A stretch of DNA of 64,000 nucleotides from Thermophagus sp052400625. GTDB taxonomy: Bacteria; Bacteroidota; Bacteroidia; Bacteroidales; Marinilabiliaceae. The position numbers and the translations under genes are program-made. The notes beneath the pieces were generated by a model. The model searched no databases and was not told the origin of the DNA. It saw only the letters and a list, made by a program, of their open reading frames with translations. The stretch is taken from assembly GCA_052400625.1 (NCBI GenBank), contig JBQTGH010000001.1, one strand, 5' to 3'. Shown one piece after another: positions 1 to 9,314 of this stretch (its first letter is position 1; each line of letters opens with the position of its first letter).

Positions 1-1569
1 ATCCTTCAGTCCTTGTAATGCCAGTGCCCCCTTTGGACTTCCAAAACGAATTCCTCCCCTCGGTTGAATCCCATCTTCAGGAATATATGTCCAAAACGGC
101 AGGCCGGAACTAATAACTACCAAATGCCCATTATTGGGATAGCAATAGACAAGCCCCAAGCTGTCCGCTGAACTATTCAAATGCATAGGCAGCTTATCCG
201 CCATCTCTGCAATAACAGAATTGGTCTCCCGGGTACCAAACAGTAGCATATTGGAATGAAACTTATCGAAATGACTGACTTGATCATCAGCAATAACTCT
301 GGAATTAACAGTACTATTCTGATCAAAGTAAGAACCAAAAGAAACTGAGAAATCGGCTGCGGCCTTGGCCACCTCTTTTCGTTGAATAATTTCTTCTCGA
401 TCCTCACTATGGCGGGTCCCAAATACAAAGACATGCCTGCCGTTTACCGCCTCAAACAAAGGACCTTCCAGACCTTTCTTTTTGGCTATTACCGGGGCGA
501 TATACCGTTGGGAGACCCATTTCCCATTCTCTTTGTGAAAAGAATGATTATACTGTGGCAAACTAGTAATTTGTTGATCATCAATAGTTACATACAATAT
601 CTTTGAAGCATCGAACTGAGGATGTCCCTTTAAATTTAAGGAAAAAGCTTCCAGATTATCTGTTTCCGCGACCACCTGATTGGGTCCGGTAAACTCCACA
701 TCGATCCTTGCCAGGGTCCCGGGGGTTAATTTATCAATTGTCATCCAATAAGCTTTCGAGTATTTGTACCATTTTGTGGCATATCTTACTCTTTGCGGAA
801 ATGGATTTCGCCTAATTCCATCAAACCACTTGAAAATATTTCCATTTTCATAGGCATTCGCCCAAGAGTCGTGATGAACATCGGGATATTCATAATACTC
901 CACCAGAGTTCCAAGGCTTCTGAGTTCATCCACTATTTGACGTGTACCCTCCGGATTAACCACCTGATCTGCACCTCCTTGAAAAACAGCAACAGGTAGG
1001 TTCAAGGCATTCTCTGTTAAATCAAAAACTTCTGCCGGGGGAGCCGGACAAACCGGTGCTAAGGCAGCAAAAAGGTCAGGACGTGACAAACCAATAAAAA
1101 GCGTCCCTCCACCTCCCATGGAAAGACCCGTTAAAAAAATACGGTCCTCATCAATATTAAAATCTTTCTGACACTTCTCGATCACTTTTATTACATCCTC
1201 TTCCGGAATTCCCAAATATCCCATTGTACCTCGGGCATAAGGTGCCACAACAATATACTCCACATCCTCCCACTCCGGAAAATATCGGGATGCCTCGGCA
1301 TCACTTTCCCCTGGCAAATTGGTCTTTCCAAACACTCTGCGCAACGCCAACCGATGATTCGACATGGCACCGTGCAACATCACCACCAAAGGATACGATT
1401 TTTCCGGATCAAAATCCTGTGGAAGATAAAGAGAATAAGGTTGTTCGGAATCATCAATGGAAGAAAAGAATGTCTCAACCTGCGGGCCGACATGAAAATA
1501 TTGAGAGATAGAATTATTGGTAAAAAATACAAATAAAAGAAACGCGAATAGACCTCTTAAAGAATACAT
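1..1569 (-). CDS. secreted alpha/beta-hydrolase (esterase-like), 3' end cut by window edge
   Basis: The minus-strand frame is open from the ATG at 1569 to base 1, giving 523 codons without a stop, so the gene continues beyond the window. The N-terminus is a hydrophobic signal peptide (about residues 1-23). It is followed by a polyhydroxybutyrate-depolymerase/esterase-type fold: LVVMLHG oxyanion region, nucleophile elbow GLSMGGG with Ser150, a probable acid Asp201 in GGADQVV, and His232/His233 in the VHHDSW segment. The roughly 250 residues after the hydrolase domain are not recognised; they may be a substrate-binding or second domain. It probably hydrolyses an ester or peptide substrate outside the inner membrane. 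The exact substrate cannot be read from sequence. It stands alone, transcribed away from the HPr-kinase-like gene's 3' end. Confidence 0.8.
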   Translation of the reverse strand, partial: MYSLRGLFAFLLFVFFTNNSISQYFHVGPQVETFFSSIDDSEQPYSLYLPQDFDPEKSYPLVVMLHGAMSNHRLALRRVFGKTNLPGESDAEASRYFPEWEDVEYIVVAPYARGTMGYLGIPEEDVIKVIEKCQKDFNIDEDRIFLTGLSMGGGGTLFIGLSRPDLFAALAPVCPAPPAEVFDLTENALNLPVAVFQGGADQVVNPEGTRQIVDELRSLGTLVEYYEYPDVHHDSWANAYENGNIFKWFDGIRRNPFPQRVRYATKWYKYSKAYWMTIDKLTPGTLARIDVEFTGPNQVVAETDNLEAFSLNLKGHPQFDASKILYVTIDDQQITSLPQYNHSFHKENGKWVSQRYIAPVIAKKKGLEGPLFEAVNGRHVFVFGTRHSEDREEIIQRKEVAKAAADFSVSFGSYFDQNSTVNSRVIADDQVSHFDKFHSNMLLFGTRETNSVIAEMADKLPMHLNSSADSLGLVYCYPNNGHLVVISSGLPFWTYIPEDGIQPRGGIRFGSPKGALALQGLKD

Positions 1570-1755
1570 GTCCTTTATTTTTGCTGTTAGAATAGTAATT
1601 TAAAAACTCACCTTAAATATAAGAGGATCAAAATTAAACAAATTACCATCCATCCTGAAGTTTTTTTTGACAAAAGCCAAACTCTCGTGGCGGACCGATT
1701 CACTTCACTATGGAAGAATCAGAAAAAGCATCAATCTGAAAATAGGATCCTATTC

Positions 1756-2628
1756 TTACAACCTTCTGATCATTGCAACAATCTCACTGTCCGGACGAAA
1801 CCCACAATCATAGATTGGTATGTTGCGGGCAATATTAAATACCCGATCAAGGTGCTGGGCCGTCATTTCCCGATCATAATAATGTTGGGTGGCATTAGCC
1901 ATAAAAAGCATTGCTCCTTTGACGCCGAATACTCTATTTAGTTCATTATTGACCGACTGTCGAATCACAAATATTTCGTTCAGCGGGGCCAAGGCAGGTT
2001 TTTGTGCATAATACGGCATCGGGGTATTAAAAAGACACCATTGTCCATCTATTTTGCGCAACCATAATCGATCATCATTGATCACTTTTGCCCCGGACCG
2101 TCCCCATAGTCCTGCCATAGTGCTCTTTCCGGTCCCCGAAACCGCTGTAAACAATCGTCCCACTCCTTCATCCATTATTCCTGAGGCATGAACGATGATG
2201 TCGTTTTGATGTTGAGCTAAAACGACCATCAAAATAGCCCCAAATGGTGAAGAAAGAGGATCAATATTGACCAGCCCATTACTTTTGGGAACGACTATGG
2301 TATGGATTTTTTTTTGATCAAAGTCAATTCGGCATAAAACCTCTTTAAATTGATCATCTTCAAAAAATTCCAAATAGATCCCCACATTTTTCTCGTCTTT
2401 TAGAATCTCCCAACGGTAGGCGATTTCCACGCCTTCAAAAGGCTCACCCTTTAACACCGTCACCATTCTCCCTCTGCTAATCTGTTCTGAAAGATCAAAG
2501 GTGCAATGAAACCTCAATTCGGAAGGGCAAAGTTCCTCGGTAAAAAGAGAAGAACCCAATAGGGAAAGACAGATATCCGATGAATTGGATTCGATCTCAA
2601 GTGATATGCCAGGTAGAAATAAATTCAT
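1756..2628 (-). CDS. HPr-kinase-like (HprK-related) P-loop protein
   Basis: A 290-aa protein whose C-terminal half resembles the HPr kinase/PEP-carboxykinase-like ATPases. It has a VHASG strand (about residues 146-150), Walker A SGTGKST (164-170) and an NDD acidic motif (184-186). The N-terminal half is unassigned. I chose the ATG at 2628; a TTG five codons upstream is also in frame. It lies 94 bp downstream of the PqqD-like gene on the same strand. HprK-like kinases paired with PqqD-like proteins are known from peptide-modifying (RiPP) loci, for example lasso-peptide kinases, and from uncharacterised Bacteroidota loci. A role in phosphorylating a peptide bound by the PqqD partner is inference. 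True HPr kinase is less likely, because no HPr or PTS gene is nearby. Confidence 0.75.
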   Translation of the reverse strand: MNLFLPGISLEIESNSSDICLSLLGSSLFTEELCPSELRFHCTFDLSEQISRGRMVTVLKGEPFEGVEIAYRWEILKDEKNVGIYLEFFEDDQFKEVLCRIDFDQKKIHTIVVPKSNGLVNIDPLSSPFGAILMVVLAQHQNDIIVHASGIMDEGVGRLFTAVSGTGKSTMAGLWGRSGAKVINDDRLWLRKIDGQWCLFNTPMPYYAQKPALAPLNEIFVIRQSVNNELNRVFGVKGAMLFMANATQHYYDREMTAQHLDRVFNIARNIPIYDCGFRPDSEIVAMIRRL

Positions 2629-2722
2629 TAAGCTTTTCAACAATAGATTTATCTTTCTCTGTCTTTAACATCGGTATGGGACAAATTGGGAGTCCCCAAA
2701 GCAAACAACTTCCTTCTAAGCA

Positions 2723-3019
2723 TTATCCAACTTTAATAATTACATTATTCTTCATAGCCTTTTCCATAAAAAGCCGAATATCACTAGAAAGTGTTTCTTC
2801 ATCAATATCATAAATATCCATAAGCTTACCAATGACGTTTTCAATGGTTGATGGTTTCTCAAAGGCCAAAAGAATATCAGCACCAACCTCATTAAGGGTA
2901 AGAACACCTGTCATATCCGCAACTTTATCAGCCAGCGGAACCATGACCATTTCATTCCCCATCTTTCGGGCAACAAAATTATCATTATCAACTTGATACA
3001 AGGCCTTAGGGTCAATCAT
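2723..3019 (-). CDS. PqqD-like peptide-binding protein (RRE fold)
   Basis: A 98-aa small protein with the PqqD/RiPP-recognition-element pattern: an N-terminal beta region, then LNEVGADILLAF (about 49-60), then a helical C-terminus resembling the DVVxxLxxxYD segment of PqqD. The longest frame starts at 3097, but its first 26 residues are an unrelated hydrophobic stretch. The internal ATG at 3019 gives the family's usual start and length. PqqD proteins bind the leader of a precursor peptide and present it to a modifying enzyme. No PQQ biosynthesis genes are present, so the partner is probably the adjacent HPr-kinase-like protein. No precursor gene is seen directly beside it. Confidence 0.75.
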   Translation of the reverse strand: MIDPKALYQVDNDNFVARKMGNEMVMVPLADKVADMTGVLTLNEVGADILLAFEKPSTIENVIGKLMDIYDIDEETLSSDIRLFMEKAMKNNVIIKVG

Positions 3020-3166
3020 AAACAGTTTGAATAAATGTAAGATTATTAGGTATAATATTAAAATTGGCAACCTTGTCTGCTTCCTTACGGTTAACAATCT
3101 GGTCGGTTATTTTACTGAATTCGTCCCCACAAAATGATCGTTTTTTCCCCTTTCAAAATTTCACTT

Positions 3167-4186
3167 TCATAATACCATCCTGGCAAAGGGGGCCACATCC
3201 TGTCCCACAAATTCCTTTCGTTGGTATTTAAAGAATCCGGTAATGGCAATCATTGCGGCATTATCGGTTGTATAGGAAAATTTAGGGATATAAATATTCC
3301 ACTTATATTTTTCTTGTCCATCCAGAAAAGCTTGCCGCAGCGCCGAATTGGCTGATACACCCCCGGCCAGAGCAATTTCTTTAATTCCTGTTTTCTTGGC
3401 TGCGGCCACCAGTTTATCCATTAATATGTCAACGATGGTCTTTTGCAGGGAAGCACACAAATCTTCACGATGATGCGCCACAAAATCGGGATCGTTTTTA
3501 ATATGATCTCTCAAAAAATAGAGAAATGATGTTTTCAGCCCACTAAAGCTGTAATCGAAATTGGCAATGCGTGGTTTGGCAAACTCAAAGGCTGTGGGGT
3601 TTCCCTCCTTAGCCAATTTATCTATCAGTGGCCCTCCGGGATAGGGCAACCCCATCACTTTTGCGCATTTATCAAAAGCTTCTCCTGCTGCATCATCGAT
3701 CGTTTGCCCGATAATTTCCATCTTCAGGACGTCACGCACCAAGACAATTTGGCTGTTACCACCGGATACTAAAAGACACAAAAACGGAAACTTTGGAACC
3801 TCATGCTTTGACCCGGGTTCTTGTATGAAATGAGCCAATACATGCGCTTGTAAATGGTTCACCTCAATAAGTGGTATCTTACGGGCCAAAGCAAACCCCT
3901 TGGCAAAACTGGTGCCAACCATTAGCGATCCCATCAATCCCGGTCCCCTTGTAAAAGCTATGGCCGAAATATCCGATGGAACAACACCTGCATCCTTCAT
4001 CGCTTTATGTACCACAGGTATAATATTTTGTTGATGAGCCCGCGATGCCAATTCCGGAACTACACCTCCATACTCTTCATGTACCTTCTGACCGGCAATT
4101 ACATTTGATAAAATGGTTTCTCCTTTAATCACAGCTGCGGACGTATCATCACACGAGGATTCTATGCCTAATATAATCGGATCCAT
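3167..4186 (-). CDS. tsaD: tRNA N6-adenosine threonylcarbamoyltransferase TsaD
   Basis: Full-length 339-aa TsaD (Kae1/YgjD family). It transfers the threonylcarbamoyl group from TC-AMP to A37 of ANN-decoding tRNAs, acting with TsaB and TsaE in the cytoplasm. Visible features are the ASKHA start ILGIESSCDD (about 5-14), the metal ligands His111 and His115 in NHLQAH, the SGGNSQ loop, and the C-terminal GGVSAN and TTDNAAM segments. The ATG at 4186 places the conserved N-terminus correctly. The gene is single on its strand. Confidence 0.97.
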   Translation of the reverse strand: MDPIILGIESSCDDTSAAVIKGETILSNVIAGQKVHEEYGGVVPELASRAHQQNIIPVVHKAMKDAGVVPSDISAIAFTRGPGLMGSLMVGTSFAKGFALARKIPLIEVNHLQAHVLAHFIQEPGSKHEVPKFPFLCLLVSGGNSQIVLVRDVLKMEIIGQTIDDAAGEAFDKCAKVMGLPYPGGPLIDKLAKEGNPTAFEFAKPRIANFDYSFSGLKTSFLYFLRDHIKNDPDFVAHHREDLCASLQKTIVDILMDKLVAAAKKTGIKEIALAGGVSANSALRQAFLDGQEKYKWNIYIPKFSYTTDNAAMIAITGFFKYQRKEFVGQDVAPFARMVL

Positions 4187-4372
4187 ACTCTATTTCTCCT
4201 TATTTGGCGCTAAAGATAACAATTTCAATTAACACCCCTATCCACAACAACCGGATACGCTACCACCATACGACATAACATCATATTTCCAGAAATAAAA
4301 AATTAACACCACAAGATGCAAAAAACTATAAAATTATTATCTTTAAGCGGTTGAAGATATGAAACAATCACC

Positions 4373-4591
4373 ATGCGCTTTAAATCGAAACCCCACAATT
4401 GGAAAATTATTTCCGGATTAACAATTTTATTGCTATCATTATTCTTCAGTCATATTACTGATCTATATTATTTAACTATTGCCATCTTAATGGGGCTTGG
4501 TATAATCTGCTTCCTCACAGGTTTTTTAGCGGGCAGAAAGGAGCAAGAAAAGCTTCAGTTCAAAAAAAGGAACATTCAAAAAAATGGATAA
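4373..4591 (+). CDS. small two-helix membrane protein
   Basis: A 72-aa ORF with two predicted transmembrane helices (about residues 11-30 and 33-53) and a lysine/arginine-rich C-terminal tail, which suggests a cytoplasmic tail by the positive-inside rule. No family was recognised. It stops 15 bp before the GNAT gene, so the two are probably co-transcribed. The arrangement and hydrophobic profile make it a plausible real gene, but length alone is weak support. Confidence 0.5.
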   Translation: MRFKSKPHNWKIISGLTILLLSLFFSHITDLYYLTIAILMGLGIICFLTGFLAGRKEQEKLQFKKRNIQKNG

Positions 4592-4606
4592 CCGAGAGTT
4601 ACGATT

Positions 4607-5101
4607 ATGGAAATAACATTCGAAAAAGCAACATTAAACGACTTGGTGGCCATTAAGGAAATTTATGACTACTACATCACAAAAACCACCGCCACTTTTC
4701 ACACACATCCCATCAGTTTTGAAGAATTACGCGAGATGATTCCCTTTTACGATAAAAAATATCCGTCATTTATAATCAGGGTAGATGAAAAGACGGCAGG
4801 ATATTGCTATTTGGCACCTTTCAAAAAGAGACAGGCTTATAACCGTTCGGCGGAGGCCACCCTTTATCTGAAACCCCAATACTGTAGCAAAGGAATCGGA
4901 TATAAAGCGGTCACTTTTTTGGAAGAAACTGCCAAAAAGCTAGGAATAAAAGTTTTGCTGGGAACCATTACTGGCACCAACGAAAACAGCATTCGACTCT
5001 TTGCCAAGTGCGGTTTTGAAAAATGCGCCCACTTCAAAAAGGTCGGACAAAAATTTGAGGAACTGTTGGATGTGGTGGTCTATCAAAAATTTATTGAGTA
5101 A
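4607..5101 (+). CDS. GNAT family N-acetyltransferase, phosphinothricin-acetyltransferase type
   Basis: A 164-aa protein of the Pat/Bar-like GNAT branch. The N-terminus (EKATLNDLVAIKEIYDYYI) matches the family's opening. A later segment (YCSKGIGYKAVTFLEE) carries the acetyl-CoA pyrophosphate loop, although the usual Q/RxxGxG/A is altered to CSKGIG. The motif NENSIRLFAKCGFEK near residues 125-139 is the characteristic C-terminal GNAT region. It would acetylate an amine on a small molecule such as a methionine sulfone-like or phosphinothricin-like compound. The natural substrate is unknown. It forms a likely two-gene unit with the preceding small membrane protein. Confidence 0.85.
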   Translation: MEITFEKATLNDLVAIKEIYDYYITKTTATFHTHPISFEELREMIPFYDKKYPSFIIRVDEKTAGYCYLAPFKKRQAYNRSAEATLYLKPQYCSKGIGYKAVTFLEETAKKLGIKVLLGTITGTNENSIRLFAKCGFEKCAHFKKVGQKFEELLDVVVYQKFIE

Positions 5102-5129
5102 CCCCCCTTCCAACCTCCCAACCGATCCC

Positions 5130-7241
5130 TTAACTATCCATTAAATAGGCCTCATAAAGTTGAGATACGGATTTCGGATCTCCGATAAGAGTAAGGACAT
5201 CATGCTCCTGAAGTTCTGTATCTCCATGAGGTGCGAAGGTTTCGGAATCCCGCTCTATTAGCGCCACTAACACACCTTCCGGGATCGGGATCTCTTTTAA
5301 TTTTTTCCCGATTAATTGGGCTTGTTTGGATTGCGGAAGAAGCCGTAACGTAAAATAGCGCTCATTATGAAGCAAATACTCTTTAATCTTCCGTTCGCTT
5401 TTATGATCCAACACTTCTTCTACAAAATCTTCCCGCTCAATAATATCAATAAGTCTGGATAACATCCTCAACTGTTGCCGGGATTCGGTGAGGGGATTAA
5501 CGAGAAAAAAGAAAACTCGAACATATTCCTCGGAGCTTATCCCGCCTTTCTCCACTGGCTTATTAACACCTCTGGTGGACAACACCATATGAAGCGAAGG
5601 ATGATCTACCCCCTCACTTTTAGCATAAAGAATGGATACTTCCGGAATAATGAGTGCGGGTTCGATGGCTGAAGTGGTAAGAAATTCCCTAACAAGGGTC
5701 TCTTTTCCCACATGCATTTCCGTTGCAAAGGTTTCGGAAATATTTTCTACCAGTTCACCAAAATCCATTTCTCGATCATAACGACTAATTCGAGCTCGGA
5801 TAATGGTTTCATCAAACGGATCTCCTTCCCGGAGCCCTTTCTCCTTCAGGATGGTCATAAATTCATTTTCCAATTCAGCGTACTGGTATTTTCCCAGAAG
5901 TGCAAACCAATGAAATATAGCCCCTTCCCTTTTTACTTTTTCACGGGCATAATAGTAATACCACAGCACCGCTGCAACGGTAATTAGAAAAATAAATAAA
6001 ACAGCCGTCCAGCCCATATAGACGATCAGCATCAAGGATATAAAGATTCCACTTAGCTGCATCCAGGGGTAAAACGGTGATTTATACCCGGGATCGTAAG
6101 AATCAATATTACTTTTTCGAAAAACAATCACCGAAAAATTGATCAACATAAAGATAAACAACTGAAAAGCACTGGCTATCTTGGCAATACCCTCTTCGGT
6201 AAGAGTTAAAATCAACAACAAAACAATAACTGTGGTTAAAAATATGGATAAAAAAGGAGTACCCGACTTCCCCACTTTGGCAAATTGAGGAGGAAAAAGT
6301 TTGTCTCTTCCCATGGCAAACGGATATCGGGAAGAGGATAATAAGCCGGCATTACCGGTAGAAGCAAAAGCTGCCATTGCGGCCCCGACCATTAAATAGG
6401 TTCCTGCTTTTTCCGGAAGCCATTTAAATAGTTGTTTGGAAGCCGTCGCTGCGGGAGCCAGTTCCTGAGCAAACTGATCAGGCTCTATTAACGAGACCAT
6501 CACCAATACACCCAGAAAATAAATAATACTTGTTATTACCAACGACAACAACATTCCCATCGGAATATTCTTTTCCGGATTCTTTATTTCTTCCGCAACA
6601 CTTGCCACTTTAGTCAATCCCAGGTACGACACAAACACAAATCCGGCCGTCCGAATCAGGCCTTCAACCCCATTGGTAAAGAATGGGGTAAAATGACTGT
6701 TTTTAAACGGCGTATTGACTCTTTCAGTAAAAAAAATGGTATATAACCCATCGAAAATGAACATCCCCAACACCACCAAAAGAAATATGATAAAGAAACT
6801 TTGAAGCCCCGATGTTTTTTTGGCACCAATCAGGTTTACACCCATAAACACCATCGTTGCGGCTACGGCAACAATTTTCACCGGCACATCCCAAAATATG
6901 GAGGCATAGGCACCTATCCCGATGATGGCAAAGGCCGTTTTAAAGACCAGCGACAAGTAGGTACCCAGACCACCGATTGTACCCATCAGCGGGCCAAGAC
7001 TTCTGTCAAGAAAAAAATAAGCACCTCCGGCTCGGGGAAGGGCTGTGGAAATCTCTGCAATACTAAACATTGCCGGTAAAATAAATAATCCCGAAACCAA
7101 ATAGGCAAAAAACACTGAAGGACCGGTATATTGAGAGGCAAGACCAGGCAAGAGAAAAAAACCGGAACTAAACATAGCACCGGTACTTATGGCAAACACG
7201 TCAAATAACCCCAACTCCTTTTTTAACTTCCTTTTTTCCAT
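5130..7241 (-). CDS. APC-family amino acid/cation transporter with C-terminal EIIA-like and RCK-C-like domains
   Basis: A 703-aa inner-membrane protein. Residues 1 to about 435 form an APC-superfamily permease of about 12 helices; the family-typical helix-1 stretch STGAMFSSGFFLLPG is intact. The cytoplasmic tail holds a region resembling PTS EIIA type 2 (about 450-610) and ends with a TrkA-C/RCK-C-like domain (about 620-700, EIPIPEGVLVALIERD...). Such tails usually sense a nucleotide or small ligand and gate transport. The substrate is probably an amino acid. It stands alone on the minus strand and ends 29 bp from the convergent GNAT gene. Confidence 0.88.
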   Translation of the reverse strand: MEKRKLKKELGLFDVFAISTGAMFSSGFFLLPGLASQYTGPSVFFAYLVSGLFILPAMFSIAEISTALPRAGGAYFFLDRSLGPLMGTIGGLGTYLSLVFKTAFAIIGIGAYASIFWDVPVKIVAVAATMVFMGVNLIGAKKTSGLQSFFIIFLLVVLGMFIFDGLYTIFFTERVNTPFKNSHFTPFFTNGVEGLIRTAGFVFVSYLGLTKVASVAEEIKNPEKNIPMGMLLSLVITSIIYFLGVLVMVSLIEPDQFAQELAPAATASKQLFKWLPEKAGTYLMVGAAMAAFASTGNAGLLSSSRYPFAMGRDKLFPPQFAKVGKSGTPFLSIFLTTVIVLLLILTLTEEGIAKIASAFQLFIFMLINFSVIVFRKSNIDSYDPGYKSPFYPWMQLSGIFISLMLIVYMGWTAVLFIFLITVAAVLWYYYYAREKVKREGAIFHWFALLGKYQYAELENEFMTILKEKGLREGDPFDETIIRARISRYDREMDFGELVENISETFATEMHVGKETLVREFLTTSAIEPALIIPEVSILYAKSEGVDHPSLHMVLSTRGVNKPVEKGGISSEEYVRVFFFLVNPLTESRQQLRMLSRLIDIIEREDFVEEVLDHKSERKIKEYLLHNERYFTLRLLPQSKQAQLIGKKLKEIPIPEGVLVALIERDSETFAPHGDTELQEHDVLTLIGDPKSVSQLYEAYLMDS

Positions 7242-7370
7242 AGGTAAATTTTATTATTTCTTTTTTGCAATGTCAATATTTCCCTGTGCCTGATGTTGAA
7301 TGCGCCCAGCTCCCTTTGTAATCTCCATTGCCATCATTCTCCGGATGTCACGAACCTGCAGTTGTGCTCA

Positions 7371-7742
7371 CTAAATGCACAATTCATTCATGAGATCCGA
7401 AATTTTATCTATCACCTCCCGGGAAATCTTTTCCATTTGGCAGCGTAAGCCCAAGTGTTCGATGACATACTGATGTTCCAAACCAACAGGAAAATCCTTG
7501 TTGTAATACTGCATTTCCTGCTCCTGAGTCTTAATCTTCTTCAACAACCTTTTCAATTGCTTCTCATAATCTTCAACAATCATCACTTCCACAACGTTTA
7601 ACTCTGTCTCCCCCCGACTTCGGACGATCTCATTGTTTCGTTCGAGAATTATCTTAAAATCACGCAAAAACCATTCAATATGGTTTTTCCACATTTTGTA
7701 CTCGAAGCTAAGGTCCATCAGATTTATTAAACCTTCTTTCAT
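7371..7742 (-). CDS. hypothetical coiled-coil protein
   Basis: A 123-aa protein starting at the ATG at 7742. The longer frame from 7850 adds 36 residues that look like translated intergenic sequence. It is soluble, helix-rich and charged, with a likely coiled coil around residues 15-85 (heptad-like spacing in NVVEVMIVEDYEKQLKRLL and the following KKIKTQEQEMQ). There is no signal peptide and no recognised domain. It lies between the APC transporter and the oxidoreductase operon on the same strand but is separated from the latter by a terminator-like hairpin, so it is probably independent of it. Confidence 0.6.
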   Translation of the reverse strand: MKEGLINLMDLSFEYKMWKNHIEWFLRDFKIILERNNEIVRSRGETELNVVEVMIVEDYEKQLKRLLKKIKTQEQEMQYYNKDFPVGLEHQYVIEHLGLRCQMEKISREVIDKISDLMNELCI

Positions 7743-7916
7743 AAGAACACATTTTAGGATTAGATGGTTTGTTAAGATAATATTTTTTTCAATTTGAACA
7801 AAAGTGATAAAGGCGAAACAAGTGTGGCAATACTTCCCCAAAAAGAGCATGAAAAAACTTAAGACATGCCATACACATTACACTAAACCAATGAGTTAAA
7901 TAAATTTCACACAAAT

Positions 7917-7949
7917 AAAAAGGGGCAGCCTATATCAGGCAACCCCTTT
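7917..7949 (-). terminator. Rho-independent terminator after the 2-oxoacid oxidoreductase operon
   Basis: Inverted repeat AAAAGGGG...CCCCTTT with an inner GCCT/AGGC stem. Read on the minus strand, the hairpin ends in a CCCCTTTTT run. It sits 24 bp past the stop of the gamma-subunit gene. Confidence 0.8.
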
Positions 7950-7972
7950 GCGCTATTTGCTATGATAATTCT

Positions 7973-8530
7973 TCAACCTTTAACCATAGAAACCTCTCTG
8001 ACAATTTCCATTCCCCGCTGAATAGCTTTTTCATTCATGGGCAGAAGATGGTGATGTCGCTCCGGAAGAGATTTCTTTAGTCCTTTTAAGACATTTTCGA
8101 TATCCACAAGAGGTTTAATTTTCAAATAAGCCCCCAGAACTATCATATTCATGATTTTGGAAGATTTCATGCGAGATGCTTCCTCGGTGGCATCTACACA
8201 ATAGATGTTGATATCCTCGCGTTCCGGATGACGGGTAATGCCATTGGAATCATACAGTAGAATTCCACCCGGTTTTACTTTGGGCTCAAATTTATCCAGT
8301 GACTGTTGATTCAACAATATAGACGTATCAAATACTTGCAGCATAGGAGAACTAATCCGCTGATCGCTGAGCACCACTGTAACATTCGCCGTGCCCCCCC
8401 TCATTTCGGGACCGTATGATGGCATCCAGCTCACTTCCATATTTTGCATAACACCGGAATAAGCCAGTATTTTACCCATAGATAGAACACCCTGGCCACC
8501 AAATCCGGCTATAATTATTTCTTCCTTCAT
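7973..8530 (-). CDS. 2-oxoacid:ferredoxin oxidoreductase, gamma subunit
   Basis: A 185-aa gamma subunit of the pyruvate/2-ketoisovalerate ferredoxin oxidoreductase superfamily, with the N-terminal signature IIIAGFGGQGVLSMGKILA (about 5-23) and MRGGTANVTV (about 43-52). It binds the CoA side of the active site in the heterotetramer. It is the last gene of the four-subunit operon, 15 bp after the beta-subunit gene, and is followed by a terminator. The VOR (branched-chain) or KOR (2-oxoglutarate) specificity cannot be fixed from sequence. Confidence 0.9.
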   Translation of the reverse strand: MKEEIIIAGFGGQGVLSMGKILAYSGVMQNMEVSWMPSYGPEMRGGTANVTVVLSDQRISSPMLQVFDTSILLNQQSLDKFEPKVKPGGILLYDSNGITRHPEREDINIYCVDATEEASRMKSSKIMNMIVLGAYLKIKPLVDIENVLKGLKKSLPERHHHLLPMNEKAIQRGMEIVREVSMVKG

Positions 8531-8545
8531 AGTCTTAATTTTAAT

Positions 8546-9313
8546 TTATTCATCTTTCAAGTCACCCAAGGGATAAAAGGCAAACATATTTTCCTCCATC
8601 CACTTATTGGCTTGTACCGGGGTCATTTTCCATCCCGAATTACAGGTAGACACCACTTCCACAACAGAAGTGCCTTTATTTTCTTTTTGCTTTTCGAAGG
8701 CTTTACGGATCGCTTTTTTGGTCTTGCGGACAGCCCCTGCAGTATGGACCGATTGTCTGGTAACATAGGCGGTACCCGGCAATTGAGCCAGCAATTCTGT
8801 TATTCTCAACGGATTTCCGTCATGCGAAGGTTCTCGTCCGTAGGGACAGGTCGCCGTTTTCATACCTTCCAAAGTGGTGGGCGCCATCTGACCCCCGGTC
8901 ATACCGTAAATACCATTATTAATAAAAATAATGACAATATTTTCTCCCCGATTACAGGCATGTATGGTTTCAGCAGTTCCTATGGCTGCCAGGTCTCCAT
9001 CCCCTTGATAGGTGAAAACATACCGATCGGGACGCAAACGCTTCATGGCAGTTGCCAGTGCAGGGGCACGACCATGCGCTGCTTCCTGCCAGTCTATATC
9101 CAAATAATTGTAAATCAACACCGCGCATCCAACAGGAGCTACACCAAGCGTAATATCCTGAATCCCCATCTCATCGATTACTTCGGCCACTACTTTATGC
9201 ACCACCCCATGGCTACAGCCGGGACAATAGTGCATAATGTTATCGGTCAAAACTTTCGTTTTGCCGTAAACCATATTTTCAGGCTTTTTAATATCGTTGA
9301 TCACTTCTGCCAT
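8546..9313 (-). CDS. 2-oxoacid:ferredoxin oxidoreductase, beta (thiamine-diphosphate) subunit
   Basis: A 255-aa TPP-binding subunit. It carries CPGC (30-33), a likely cluster ligand region, and the ThDP/Mg motif GDGD (104-107)...NN (132-133). I chose the ATG at 9313 rather than 9343, because an AGGAGG lies at good spacing just upstream, one of the few clear Shine-Dalgarno sites in this window. The start abuts the alpha-subunit stop at 9315, so the subunits are translationally coupled. The enzyme decarboxylates a 2-oxoacid and passes electrons to ferredoxin, yielding acyl-CoA. Confidence 0.92.
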   Translation of the reverse strand: MAEVINDIKKPENMVYGKTKVLTDNIMHYCPGCSHGVVHKVVAEVIDEMGIQDITLGVAPVGCAVLIYNYLDIDWQEAAHGRAPALATAMKRLRPDRYVFTYQGDGDLAAIGTAETIHACNRGENIVIIFINNGIYGMTGGQMAPTTLEGMKTATCPYGREPSHDGNPLRITELLAQLPGTAYVTRQSVHTAGAVRKTKKAIRKAFEKQKENKGTSVVEVVSTCNSGWKMTPVQANKWMEENMFAFYPLGDLKDE

Positions 9314-9314
9314 T

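Noticed and set aside
1..606. Small ORFs at 177-434 (minus) and 382-606 (plus)
   Set aside because: They are shadows of the long open esterase frame on the minus strand that runs off the window edge.
1756..2628. True HPr kinase/phosphorylase (hprK)
   Set aside because: Only the ATPase core is similar. No HPr or PTS genes are nearby and the partner is a PqqD-like protein.
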